From: Fagopyrum homotropicum
Taxonomy: Eukaryota > Streptophyta > Magnoliopsida > Caryophyllales > Polygonaceae
DNA length: 64,000 nt
Assembly (NCBI GenBank): GCA_033239125.1
Contig: BSWB01000003.1
Coordinates: 131,058,320-131,122,319 of the forward strand
Direction of reading: 5' to 3'
The notes beneath the pieces are model-generated. The model was not told the DNA's origin. It worked only from the letters and a program-made list of their open reading frames with translations, and searched no databases. Shown here one piece after another: positions 44,274-55,237 of this stretch. How positions within the stretch are numbered: the stretch's first letter is position 1; each line of letters starts with the position of its first letter. A program made the translations under genes and the position numbers.

Positions 44274-46077
44274 ATTTATGACGTTATTCTAGGCATCCAT
44301 TTAGATAGTTTTTCCCGCTATTCATGCATAGTTTGACATTAGTTCGTAACGATTTGCACTTAATTCATGTATGTTGTCGAGATAGATGTATACACAGACT
44401 TTTGCATGTTTTGTAGGTATTTTGGGAGCCTTTGGAGCCTAATCGATACATCCGGGGATCGTTCCTCGTCATGACACATTTCCGGGCTTATTGGGAAGCA
44501 AGTTAGGAGCAAAGGAGAACACATAGGACCATGTTGGTGCATGCCTTGCACCAACTCATGGCTCAACGATCAAAAGAGGGCTGAAGCACCAAAACCACGG
44601 TCCCTGGCACTTCCACGGCCGTGGAATGGACCGTGATTCCCTCAGGACAGCTATCCCACGATCTCCATAACCGACTCTTGCAAATGGTGAAGGCTATAAG
44701 TACTCTTACAAGCTGATTCTAAAGAGGGACCTGACCACACACACCCTCTCCCATACTCTCTCATTTTCACACCATTGGATTGGAGCTACTTTTGGAGGAG
44801 AAGAAACACTCTCATTTGGAGAAGAAGAAGAGGAACAATAGTCTTAGAGTTTTGCTAGTTTTTGAGTGAGTCTTGTTGAAGACAATTTGCTAGGGTTGTA
44901 AGAAACGATTCAAACCTTCTTTTGAAGGGTTGTAAGTCCTTCTTGACTTTTATTCAGCTTGTTTTCTTGTTCTAATTGTCTTATCTCTCCCTCTTTTTAT
45001 ACTCTTACTAATGGAATCCATGAATGTATGCTTGTTGGGTTTGATTGTTATTATGCATGTTGTTGGCTAAATAGAGGCGATTCTAGGGTAAGAGAATGAT
45101 GGTTATGGCTTGGACTATGATAGAATAGACTTAAATGTATCTTTGGATGATTTATTTGCTCGAACATAGCTACTGTTGTGAACCACGGTTTGTTCCTACA
45201 TATCCACGGTCGTGGAATTGGATGAATTGCCCGTGATTTTGTCTGACTTGCTTGTATTGATAAATCTGCATGTTAGGGTGTTATATCGTTGAAATCCTAG
45301 TGTTTGTTAAGCTTAATCTAGCCTAGGGTGACCTAATGCTAGCAATTTAAGTGAGGAAGGAGACCTACCCGGTGATTTCCGATCTTAAGTACCGAAGATG
45401 ATGAACTCTAGGTAGTAGTGAGCCTCATAAGCCGCTATTGGATTGAGTGTGCTAGGATTGATGTTTAGGACTTGCCTTTCCGAGAATTACCCGGTAAGGA
45501 GAGGTTAGACCCCTAGATAGCAATCCGCTTAGTGTGGATTTTCCAACCTTAGGCCCCTAGAGACTTACCCGGTAATAGGACCTTAGTTGCGGGATTAGTG
45601 GATCATAAGACCTACCAGGTGATTGGTTCCATTAGAGAAACACCCTTTCCCAACATACCATAGTTGATCCAAAGAATGATTAGAAGCTTGAGTCCCAATG
45701 CCATAACCGGAATTCCTAACCCCTAGAATCCGCTTTTCTCTTTTTGATTGCCTATCTCGTGTTTGTGTTTGCTTATTTGTGTTGCTAGCTTAGTTGTTTG
45801 TTAATATTACATGATTTGTGATCCTTGATTGATCACCACAAAAACCAATCCAAAAACATTGAGATTTTCATTTCCTTATTTCTTTCTCTTTTCTTAGCCT
45901 AGATCTACACTATCCTTAGTCACTATTTGATTCAATTTCACCTTAGTCTTTGTGTTCGACCTCGGAATACTATCCTTACTACAAAACGACCCATACATTG
46001 TGGGTTTGCTAGGAGTTAGGAAAAATATATCGAGTTATAAATTTAAGACTTTTGCGTGTCACGATTCTAGCGCAACA
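44274..46077 (+). repeat. LTR of Athila-type element D (remainder after F insertion)
   Basis: Continues from 33916. Palindrome group CCACGGCCGTGGAA with half sites (44594-44642), TATA (44695-44702), second group CCACGGTCGTGGAA (45205) and four constant-loop hairpins (45355-45624). U5 block at 45948-46010, and end GCAACA before the PBS. It is preceded by a 3' UTR/PPT and followed by a PBS, so it serves two internal regions. Confidence 0.9.
45355..45624 (+). promoter_or_regulatory. Four constant-loop hairpins in the D LTR
   Basis: Loop GAGACYTACCCGGTRA in four stems: GGAA/TTCC (45355-45380), CCTTTCC/GGAGAGG (45475-45504, one wobble), CCTA/TAGG (45556-45579) and GATCA/TGATT (45601-45624, loop variant AGACCTACCAGG). 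Downstream of the TATA box and upstream of the PBS. The C LTR has the same loop in different stems. Confidence 0.65.
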
Positions 46078-46083
46078 AGTTTT

Positions 46084-46100
46084 TGGCGCTGTTGCCGGGG
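46084..46100 (+). other. Primer binding site of element D (tRNA-Asp)
   Basis: TGGCGCTGTTGCCGGGG, one base different from the site in element A, seven bases after the LTR end. Confidence 0.88.
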
Positions 46101-46218
46101 ACTAGGTCTAGATTGAGTCATTTTTGTGATTGTTTATAGTGTAGGTCTTTCTTGTTGCTTTTGATCTCGTTTGGTTTGTGTCTTTGCATTTTCAGGACAT
46201 CTCTCATTCTTTAGGTGT

Positions 46219-46581
46219 ATGCGAAGATCTCGTGGCAAGGATTTAGCTCCATTCGATCCCGAACCGGAGAAAACCGTTAAAGCTCGATCTAAGAGCATTA
46301 GAAAGGAGAAGGAGATGGCCGCGAGAGATCTTCAAGCTGAGTTAGATGAAGCCTTAGAGAAAATTAGGCTAAGGGATGAAGCCTTGGAGAATGAGAGGAG
46401 ACTTTCCAATGAGAGGCAAGAAACAACTAGGAGGGAGATTGAAGAGATTAGGCAAGCTCTTGTGCAAAGAGAGCTTAATTGTCAACAACCTCCACCTCCA
46501 CCACAACCGTGGCCGGCGGTTAATATTCGGGTTTTGCCCAATGCTATCGAGGATCCACAAACCTTCCTTGTGCATGCATAA
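46219..46581 (+). pseudogene. Gag N-terminal fragment of element D
   Basis: Starts MRRSRGKDLAPFDPEPEKT, like gag of element A (MRRSRNTEDLLPLDQELEKT), so ATG 46219 is preferred over earlier codons. About 95 residues of charged coiled coil follow, then a Pro run. Close to 46565 the gag frame is joined to pol sequence just before RT, and the frame ends at 46581. The gag core, protease and linker are lost. Confidence 0.85.
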
Positions 46582-49297
46582 GATTTTGATGGAAGACAAC
46601 CATAAACCTTCAATTGAACCTCAAAGGAGACTAAACCCCATCATGAAAGAAGTAGTAAAGAAAGAGATCCTTAAATTGCTAGATGCGGGAATCATTTTCC
46701 CGATTTCGGATAGTAAATGGGTTAGTCCCGTGCATGTGGTTCCTAAGAAGGGTGGGATGACCGTAGTGACTAACGAGAATAATGAACTAATCCCAACTAG
46801 GACGGTTACGGGATGGAGGATGTGTATAGACTATAGGAAGCTTAATGTTACCTCTAGGAAAGATCACTTCCCTCTTCCTTTCATTGACCAAATGCTAGAG
46901 AGATTAGCTCAACATTCACACTTTTGCTACTTAGATGGCTATAGTGGATTCTTCCAAATCCCTATCCACCCGGATGACCAAGAGAAAACTACATTCACAT
47001 GTCCTTGGGGTACATTTGCATATAGGAGAATGCCATTAGGGTTGTGTAATGCACCTGCCACCTTTCAAAGGTGTATGATGGCCATATTTTCTGAACATAT
47101 TGAAAACATCATGGAAGTGTTTATGGATGATTTCTCTGTTTATGGATCTTCATTTGATGATTGTTTAGCTAACTTGTCTTTGGTGCTAAAGAGATGTGAG
47201 GAGACTAATCTTGTCTTGAATTGGAAAAAATGTCACTTCATGGTAAGTGAAGGCATTGTGTTGGGACACTTGGTCTCCAACCGAGGCATTGAGGTTGATA
47301 GGGCTAAGATAGAGACAATAGAGAAGTTGCCACCACCTACCTCGGTGAAGGGGGTAAGGAGTTTCTTAGGGCATGCCGGTTTTTACCGGAGATTCATAAA
47401 ATATTTCTCTAAAATTTCTAAGCCTCTTACTAACCTACTAATGAAGGATGTTGAGTTTGTTTTCTTCAAGGATTGCCTTGAGGCTTTTTGTAGGTTGAAT
47501 AATGCTTTGATCTCCGCCCCTATCATGCAACCTCCGGATTGGAGTTTACCGTTTGAGATCATGTGTGACGCGAGTGATGTAGCCGTCGGGGCTGTTTTGG
47601 GACAAAGGAAAGATGGACTCACATATGCCATCTATTATGCTAGCAAGACGCTAGATGATCCCCAACTCAATTATGCTACCACCGAGAAGGAGTTGCAAGT
47701 GGTTGTGTATGCATTTGAGAAGTTCCGCTCTTATCTTGTTGGAGCGAAGGTCATTGTGTATACGGATCATGCTGCGATCCGTTATCTCCTTACGAAGAAG
47801 GATGTCAAGCCTCGTTTGATTCGGTGGATCCTTCTTCTCCAAGAGTTTGATTTGGAATTCCGGGATAAAAAGGGGTCCGAAAATTCTGTGGCGGATCACC
47901 TTAGTAGACTCCCACCATTGGAGATTGAGAGAGATGACATCCCGATTGATGACTCATTCCGGGATGAGCAATTGCAAATTATGGAAGAGTGCTTGCTTCA
48001 AGTGTCAAAGGGTAATGAGCCGTGGTATGCCGACATAGTGAACTACCTTGTGTGTGAGGAGGTGCCACCCGTTTTGTCCTATGCCCAAAGAAAAAAGTTC
48101 TTCAAGGATGTGAGGCATTTCTATTGGAGTGAACCTCTCTTGTTCAAGAGAGGACCGGATGGGGTCTTTAGGAGATGCATACCGGAGGATGAGGTGGAGA
48201 GTGTGATCCGCCATTGTCATTCCTTGCCATATGGAGGCCATGCTAGCTCACACAAGACGTGTGCAAAGGTGTTGCAATCCGGGTTTTATTGGTCAAGTTT
48301 GTTCAAGGATGTATAGAATTTTGTGGTAGCATGTGATGCTTGCCAAAGGACGGGCAATATATCAAGGAGGAATGAGATGCCCTTGAACAACATACAAGAA
48401 GTGGAGATATTTGATATTTGGGGTGTGCACTTCATGGGACCATTCCCCTCTTCATGTGGCAACCTTTACATCCTATTGGCGGTGGATTATGTGTCGAGAT
48501 GGGTGGAGGCAATCGCTTCTCCCACCAATGATGCCAAATTTATGGTGCGGTTCTTCAACTGAGTCATCTTCCCTAGATTTGGAACACCAAGAGTCATCAT
48601 AAGTGATGGAGGGAAGCATTTCATCAATAGGAACTTTGGGACACTTTTGGCTAAGTATGGGGTGACTCATAAGGTGGCAACACCTTACCATCCCCAAACT
48701 AGTGGCCAAGTGGAGATCTCCAACCGGGAGATAAAGGGGATACTTGAGAAGACGGTTTCTAGAATGAGAAAGGATTGGGCTATGAATCTTGATGATGTTT
48801 TGTGGGCATATAGAACCGCTTTCAAGACACCGATTGGCACCACTCCTTACAAGCTAGTTTATGGCAAGTCTTGCCACCTTCCGGTGGGGATGGAGCATAG
48901 AGCATATTGGGCTATAAGGTGGCTGAATTTTGACCTCAAGGAGGCCGGTGATAAGAGGTTGCTAGACATGAACGCTCTTGAGGAGATCCGGTTGGATGCC
49001 TAAGAAAACGCCCGGATCTACAAGGAAAGGACTAAGCGTTGGCATGACAAGCGTCTCATCCCGAAGGAGTTGAGTGAAGGTGACCTTGTCCTTCTCTTCA
49101 ACTCGAGGTTGCGGCTCTTCCCCGGAAAGCTAAAGTCAAGATGGACGGGTCCTTATGTGGTGAAGAAGATCTTTCCCCATGGAGCGGTTGAAATAGGAGG
49201 GGAGCATCGTGGAGATTTTAAGGTGAATGGGCACCGGTTGAAGAAGTATATCCCGGGTGCTCCGGTGGATATGATTGCTCCACTTCACCTTGAGTGA
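46566..49297 (+). pseudogene. Pol fragment (RT, RNase H, integrase) of element D
   Basis: Homology begins at PSLCMHKILMED and continues in one frame to the stop at 49295. RT has VFMDDFSVYG, RNase H starts at MCDASDVAVGAVLG, and the integrase zinc region and core follow (from about 48190 on). In-frame stops at 48314 (before NFVVACDACQ), 48560 (before VIFPRFGTP) and 49001. No frameshift was seen inside. Unlike element A, the C-terminal end after HGAVE is kept. Not functional. Confidence 0.92.
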
Positions 49298-49334
49298 GAC
49301 GCCCCCGAGTGTGATCAAGCTAATGACCTTAAAG

Positions 49335-49358
49335 AAGCGCTTGGTGGGAGGCAACCCA
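49335..49358 (+). promoter_or_regulatory. Post-pol hairpin of element D, loop AGGCAA
   Basis: AAGCGCTT, then TGGG-AGGCAA-CCCA. Same position and loop as in A and B; the stem is shorter here. Confidence 0.65.
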
Positions 49359-49459
49359 TTGGTAGATATCTTTCCCGTTTCGTTTTTGTTTTTGTGTTCA
49401 TTTTTCTGCTTTTGTGTGTTTTTGTGTGTTTGGAGTTTGTGTGCTAGAGTCTAAGTAGC

Positions 49460-49636
49460 ATGGAAGCCTTGCATGACATGTGGATGAGGATGATGAGTCC
49501 CTCATCAATTGTGGGTGGAGCGGACGCGGAACTTGGACGGCTAGCGGTGCCTAGAGCGGGTCCCGACGCCATAACGAACACCTTGAGCTCTCTACCATCG
49601 TTGATAGGATCATCCGCCATCAATCCACTTGAGTGA
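49460..49636 (+). CDS. Small ORF, 58 codons, between pol and internal PPT-like module
   Basis: Starts MEALHDMWMRMMSPSSIVGG and ends SSAINPLE. It lies where ORF2 would end in A and B, so it could be a scrap of ORF2 after deletion, but I see no convincing match. Coding status is doubtful. Confidence 0.25.
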   Translation: MEALHDMWMRMMSPSSIVGGADAELGRLAVPRAGPDAITNTLSSLPSLIGSSAINPLE

Positions 49637-49702
49637 GCCCAAATACCGAAGCAAACCATTTTACATTGTGAGGACCCTCTTTCACTCTTCTTTACTTCAT
49701 TT

Positions 49703-49743
49703 ACACATTGGGGACAATGTGTTTCTAAGTACGGGGTGGGGTT
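49703..49743 (+). promoter_or_regulatory. Internal RGGGAC hairpin with PPT-like tract, element D
   Basis: ACACATT-GGGGAC-AATGTGT (7-bp stem, 49703-49722), then CTAAGTACGGGGTGGGG. Same module as after ORF2 in A and B. Confidence 0.75.
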
Positions 49744-50057
49744 TTCATGATCACTTGCATGATTAGCATCTAGGATAGTTTCTTTTAGTCAGATGTTTCA
49801 TTATGTTTTGCATTGTACATACATATTTCGAAAATACAAAAAATTAGAAAATTTTAAAAAATTTTAGTGCTTCTAAGTTTGGGTATGACCCTTATGATGA
49901 GATTGTCTTGTGAATTGGCAATGGATGGCCTTGTGTGTTGAATTGATGCATGCATATGTGGACTTGAAGTACTTATCTTGAATCCCATGTATGAATTGTG
50001 ATCCTTATTGTTTGCCTTGATTGGATTGAGGGTTGATAGTCGAAATTACATGCTATT
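49744..50057 (+). other. Start of 3' UTR of element D
   Basis: AT-rich, with AAAATTTTAGTGCTTCTAA (49852-49880), a word also in element A (9014-9032). No gene. Broken at 50057 by the insertion of element C. Confidence 0.6.
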
Positions 50058-51831
50058 TGTTTGCTCCAAATGGTGTGTGCAAGCTTTAAATTTATAACCC
50101 TAGATGTATGCCTAAAACAAGGATGCGAACCCGCAGTGTAGGGGTCTATCGTAGTAAAAGCAAGAATTCTGGGGTGTCGATCTCAGGGACTTAGGTGAAA
50201 CAAAACCAATATAGGTAGTCAATATTGCAACTAACCACAAAAGCAATTAAAGCAATCAAAGATGATAAAAAGTCAATTAAAGGAATATGCAAATTCTAGG
50301 GATTAAAGCATCTAGTTGTGGTTCCAACTCAAGATCTCAAGATAAGCGGACAAAGATGAGGTTTTGCAAAGGGAAGGTGTTACTAAAGTGGAATAGATCA
50401 CCGGGTAAGTCTCACTACTCTCAATCCCAAACCGTAACTCCTATTACCGGGTAAGTCTCAAGGAATTAAGGAAAAGAACTATAACCTCAAACCAACACAC
50501 CACCTAAGGGAATAGAGTCAACCTTTACCGGGTAAGTCTCAGGCTAACTCACAAAGATGGGATGAAGGCACACTCAAACCCCAATAAAGGATAAACCTTT
50601 ATTACCTACACTTATGATCTTTGGTAAACAAACAAAGGAATTACCGGGTAAGTCTCATCCTAGGCTTGTATTGAACCAGGAAAGGTGTAATAAGAATAGG
50701 ATTTGGAAAACTCTAACACTTAACTCTCAGTTTCGGATCAGATAAGTCACATCGGTCAGACGAATTCCACCCCGGCCGAGATGTTCATCAACTGAACGAG
50801 ATGTTCTAGGGTTAAGGATAAAGACTCGAGCTTTCAGGGTCCTATTGGAATTTAAGATTATTCTATCATTGTTTTTCCCACAACCTTCAGCCAATCACCC
50901 TAGAATCGCACAAGGAAATTAGCCACTCATCATCATGAAAGCAATAATCAAATATATGGGAAGAAAGTGAATATTTGAACACAAAAACCTTAAGAACAAG
51001 GCTTCAATAACTAAATCAAATATCACAAATAAGCGTTCCTTGGATCACAATCCAACAAGACAAATCAACAAGAAGGGAATCTAAGAAAGTCTTACAAAAC
51101 CCTTCACAAAGGCTATAAAAAGTTATGAACTTCCTTCCTTCAATCTTCCTTCAACCTTCCAAAAATCCTTCCTAACTGCAGTTCCTTCAATCTTCCAATG
51201 CTGCGATAGTAGCGGGTTTTTCGGTGATGCGCCGATGTTGAATTGTGGAAAATCCAGCCATTTATATAGGAAAACTATCTTCCATAGATAAAATATCTTG
51301 AAAAGATATTATCCTAATAAAATATATCTTAATCTCTAAAATAGATCTCCAAAATATATAATCTTTCTTCCAGAAATCCAGCCCAAAAATATAAGATCTC
51401 TCCTTCCAAAAATAAAAGATCTCAGCCAAGAATAAACGATCTCGCCGCGTCAGGGCATTCGCCTCGGTCGAGACGCTTCTCGAGATCACCTCGGTCGAGA
51501 TGACACTGTAGCTGACCGAGGTGACTCTAAACTGAATGTGAAATCTCTCAAATCTGGTCCAAAGTGAATCTCTAATCCATTTCCATGCTTCCTGGATTCT
51601 TCCTTAAGCTCCTGAATGTAGCTCCAATGACTCCTTAGCTCCTTTAGATCCATTTTGATGCAAAACGTGCCATTTTACCTACGATTATAACGAAACTTGG
51701 TGTAGACCTCGATTCCCGCAAAGGTAGATGAAACGACAATATAATCACATAATATACACCCATACATGCAGATTATTGAAGATAAAACGTCTAAACAAGT
51801 ACCAAAATATAGACTATAATTCTTGCTATCA
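50058..51831 (-). repeat. 3' LTR of Athila-type element C (1774 bp)
   Basis: Minus strand starts TGATAGCAAG after the PPT and ends GGAGCAAACA. Palindrome clusters with CTCGGTCGAGA (51463-51528) and CCCGGCCGAGATG (50757-50815), TATATAAA (51261-51268), constant-loop hairpins (50390-50661) and the U5 block (50110-50190). Confidence 0.9.
50387..50661 (-). promoter_or_regulatory. Constant-loop hairpins in the C LTR
   Basis: GAGACTTACCCGG occurs four times on the minus strand. Three have short stems around the same loop: TCCT/AGGA (50439-50464), CCT/AGG (50522-50543) and AGGA/TCCT (50636-50661). The fourth (50387-50416) only has AGTG/CACT with a longer loop. Stem sequence swaps sides while the loop stays, as expected for RNA structure. 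Confidence 0.6.
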
Positions 51832-52277
51832 AAATACCCCATACTTGTCCCTTGCTTGTCCCCAAGCAAGTTCCAAATCTTAAGTACAAGATAGAATGGA
51901 TTATAAGTCATAAAGATCAATGAAAAGTATTTCAAAACATTTTTGGTGGTGTGCTCCACTCATAGATCACTATAAGAGAATGCTTCATGGTAATTAAAAT
52001 CAAAATATGATCAAAACATTTTATAAATATAAGAAAGTTGTTCATCTTTGCATAAAATCATAGAATGCATAATAAATCATAATTATCAAAATTAATCATG
52101 TATAATCCAGTTTAAACCACCAAGTCAATCAACAAGCTCGAGGTCTCAAGGGCTTTTCAAGAGAAGGCCAAGAAACGTGTGAGGGTGGGATGTATATAGG
52201 GAATGTGGTGCTAGAATCCGGAAAAAGGATCTTCACTTCACTTCACTTCACTTGCTTTGAACTTCAACATCTTCCAC
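51832..52277 (-). mobile_element. 3' internal end of element C with PPT and hairpin
   Basis: Minus strand: CTTGCTT-GGGGAC-AAGCAAG (51851-51870), then ACAAGTATGGGGTATTT before the LTR. The rest is 3' UTR. It is interrupted at 52277 by element B and continues at 63300. Confidence 0.85.
52273..52277. repeat. Target site duplication of element B, left copy
   Basis: TCCAC, repeated at 63295-63299 on the other side of element B. Confidence 0.9.
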
Positions 52278-53913
52278 TGTTCGCTCAAAAGGTGTGTGCG
52301 TCAAAGTCTTAAATTTGTATCTAGAATTCAAAAGCAAAGCGAACCCGCAGTGTACGGATCAGCTGTAGTAAGGTAAGAATTCCAGAGTCGAACTCAGGGA
52401 CTTGGTGAGAATAATTCCGATTTCAATTATCTAGCAAAAAGTGCGAAAAGCTTTTGTGATCAAATAAGAGTGAAATGATTCCAAGGATTCAAGTATCCAA
52501 TTTCGGCTTTCGATTCAAGACACTTCTATAGATATAGGACAGAGTTTATATTGCCAAGATTAATTGTTCAAAGGTAGGATTCGTACGGTGAAGTTCCGAA
52601 ACCTATATGACCAATCTAAAGGTTCTCTCTATAAGGGTTGTTGAGGCTGCGATATAGAAAGATCTAAAGACAAGAATTATGTTCAAACTAACTATCTAAA
52701 ACTTCAGGATATGACTCTCCAAAGTAAAGAATAACAAGCACAATTAAAATCTTAATAAAGGATGTTGAGTCTCTTTATTACCCAAATCTTGAAATCTTAA
52801 TCTAATAAACGTAGAATCAGGTTTGAAGTGTCTTCATACATTCAATTAGAGGGTAAAAAGGTTAATCAAGGTTGGGATTTAGGCAAAGATTAGTTTTGGT
52901 TAAAGATTGATTCAATTAAAGTTCGTCAGAAGAATAAATCGCCCTGTTCATAAGAAAATCGGTCCATTTTCCCCAAGAACAGCCCGATTTTCCTGTTTAT
53001 CGCAAAACTAAAATCTAAACTCTCAGGGTCCTAATGTTTGAATGAGTTCAGTCTATCATCATCTAAGCCTTAATCATCAACTATTCTCCCCAGAATCACA
53101 AAGGTTTTAGCCAACCATTTTCAAAAACGAATCAAATTAATTATGGAGAGAAAGATCGCAAAGAAACCGAATCTTGAATAAAGAATTCCAATAAGCTTCA
53201 AATCTGTAAACGATTGTCAAAACAACTCAAGGTATCTCCTAAACAACTCAAATTCGTGCTCAAAAACAACAAGTATTTCAATGAACAAAGAGATCTCACA
53301 ACTAGAATCAAGATTAGCTTTCCGGCAAAGAGTCCTTCAATCTCCTTTCAAGAATCTTCAATTCCTCTCAAACGTGTAAAGATTTCCCGCTGCGGCCTCC
53401 TCGTTTTCGTTCCTAGGGTTCTCCTCTATAGTTTCTTGCAAGTGGGCCGTTTGGCAAAACTCTCCTCTAGCCCAAATTAATTGGGCTTTGTGTCGTCTTT
53501 TCATTTGGCCGAAAAACATAATAAATCGACCCAGTCGATTTACACACAAAACCGTTCGATTTCTTTAGGGGAAAATCGTCCGATTTATGTGTAAATTGGC
53601 ACGATTTTCTTCAACAGAAAGTGCTCTTCTCTTGGCTCGTCTTCTATGCTTCTCCTTTGCAATTCCTTAGCTCTTCATGAACCCTTTAAGACTCATTTAG
53701 CTTCCTTAACATCCTTAAATGCTCCTTGCTTCGCTTTTGCTTCCAATTCCACTCCAATTACCTATAATTCATCAAAAACTCGTGTAGACCTCTATTTCCG
53801 ACAAATGATTGAATAGAACATAAAAGTCATACAAAATCTCTCTAAATGCAAGGTAAACTGAGGCAATCTTCTATAATATGCATGAATATGATGATACATA
53901 ATTCATGTCATCA
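52278..53913 (-). repeat. 3' LTR of element B (1636 bp)
   Basis: Minus strand starts TGATGACATG and ends GAGCGAACA. Palindromes with AATCGNNCGATTT at 52950-52995 and 53524-53605; constant-loop hairpin at 52625-52661; U5 block at 52342-52405. A weak TATA-like CTATAGAGG lies near 53432. Confidence 0.93.
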
Positions 53914-53915
53914 AA

Positions 53916-53952
53916 ATACCCCATACTTGCCTTTTGCTTGTCCCTAAGCAAG
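53916..53952 (-). promoter_or_regulatory. PPT and RGGGAC hairpin of element B
   Basis: Minus strand: TTGCTT-AGGGAC-AAGCAA (53934-53951), then GGCAAGTATGGGGTATTT before the LTR start. Confidence 0.82.
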
Positions 53953-55148
53953 ACTCAAATTCAGAATATAAGATGTCATGGATTATATATGTATGAAAAC
54001 TCAAAACTCTTCTTTTGGTAGTGCTTCTTCTTATTGGATCACCCTCAAAGTGATATTTCAAGGCATAAAAAGGCAAAGCATGTATCAATGGTAATTATAA
54101 GATGAACTAATCTCCTTTTCTTTCATGAAAACACAAATAAAGAACATGATAAAGGTGTAGAGATAATCAAAGTCAAACAAGTCTAAGCCATTAAGTCTTA
54201 AACACATGCATAAAAGTCTCAAGGTCTTCTAATCAAAGAAAAGGTTCAAGAAACGTAATAAGGGAAGGAACTCTTTTTGGCAATTGTGGTGCTAATCCGG
54301 GAAAGAGGAACACATAATACCTTCAAGAATTTTCTTCACCGCACATGCTTCGCATGTAGAAAGCTTTGCTTTCATTATACTTTACTTTTTGAGAGTATGG
54401 ACAGCGGTGCACAAAAACCGAAGCCTAGGAAATCGGCGTTTCTCAATTTCGAGATGCCTCAAACCCTTGATGCACATACCATATCCCGTTAGGACTTGTC
54501 GTTCAATCGGACTTTGGCAAGACACAAACACCCGGCTATGTGAATGGTGCCGAGTTACTCATCCTCATGTTCAACGTCCCCAAACTTATGAATTTTTGCA
54601 CTTTTTTCAATACATTTTCCTTGGCCCTCCCACATCAAACATGCCTTTTTCAATCACCTATCCTGATTCCCGGATGGTAAAAGGAGGGTTACATATTTCA
54701 TTGAGGAGCTAGCATGATCAAGATATGAGAAAAGAAAAGAAGTGAATTGCCTTAGTCATCCTTAAATGATGTAAAAGAACTTGCAATATAGCTTCGACTA
54801 TTATTTCATTCTCTTATCAAAACAACTAGATCATATAACTTATTCATGTGTTCAAGTAACAAAAGTAAACTCATTCATGCTATAATCAATATCTCAACAC
54901 AACTAAGCATCTTTTTGCCTATCCATATACACAATTCTCATCATAGAGGTCATTTCCATATAAGAAGCACTAAAAAAATTTTTTTTTTTTTTTTTTTTGA
55001 AAATTCATAGGATTTGAAAAAGATCATGCAAATGCTAGTGTCATAATGGAAAGCAAGTAGTGCAAGAGTTATTACAAGCCAAGTTTGTCAAGAGTAGTGG
55101 AAAGTACATAAAGTGCTAAAATGAAACATAAGGTATTGTAAGTACCCC
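53953..55148 (-). other. 3' UTR of element B
   Basis: No gene. Holds the conserved noncoding block (54405-54590, minus) shared with A, C and D, and a T20-like homopolymer near 54977-54998. The rest is AT-rich. Confidence 0.7.
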
Positions 55149-55184
55149 CACCCCATACTTGACATCCACATTGTCCCCAATGTG
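55149..55184 (-). promoter_or_regulatory. Internal RGGGAC hairpin with PPT-like tract, element B
   Basis: Minus strand: CACATT-GGGGAC-AATGTG (55167-55184), then GTCAAGTATGGGGTGGGG. It follows the ORF2 stop by about 55 bp, as in element A. Confidence 0.75.
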
Positions 55185-55237
55185 AAGATCAAGCATAAGA
55201 AGGAGAAAAATACTTACAATGTAAAAGAAGTGGGAGC

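Larger units (their letters stand above)
46078..50057 (+). mobile_element. Internal region of Athila-type element D, deleted and cut by C
   Basis: Runs from the PBS to the insertion point of element C. Keeps the start of gag, RT to integrase with stops, the post-pol hairpin and the internal RGGGAC module. It has lost most of gag, the protease and nearly all of ORF2. Its 3' LTR is not in the window. Confidence 0.88.
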
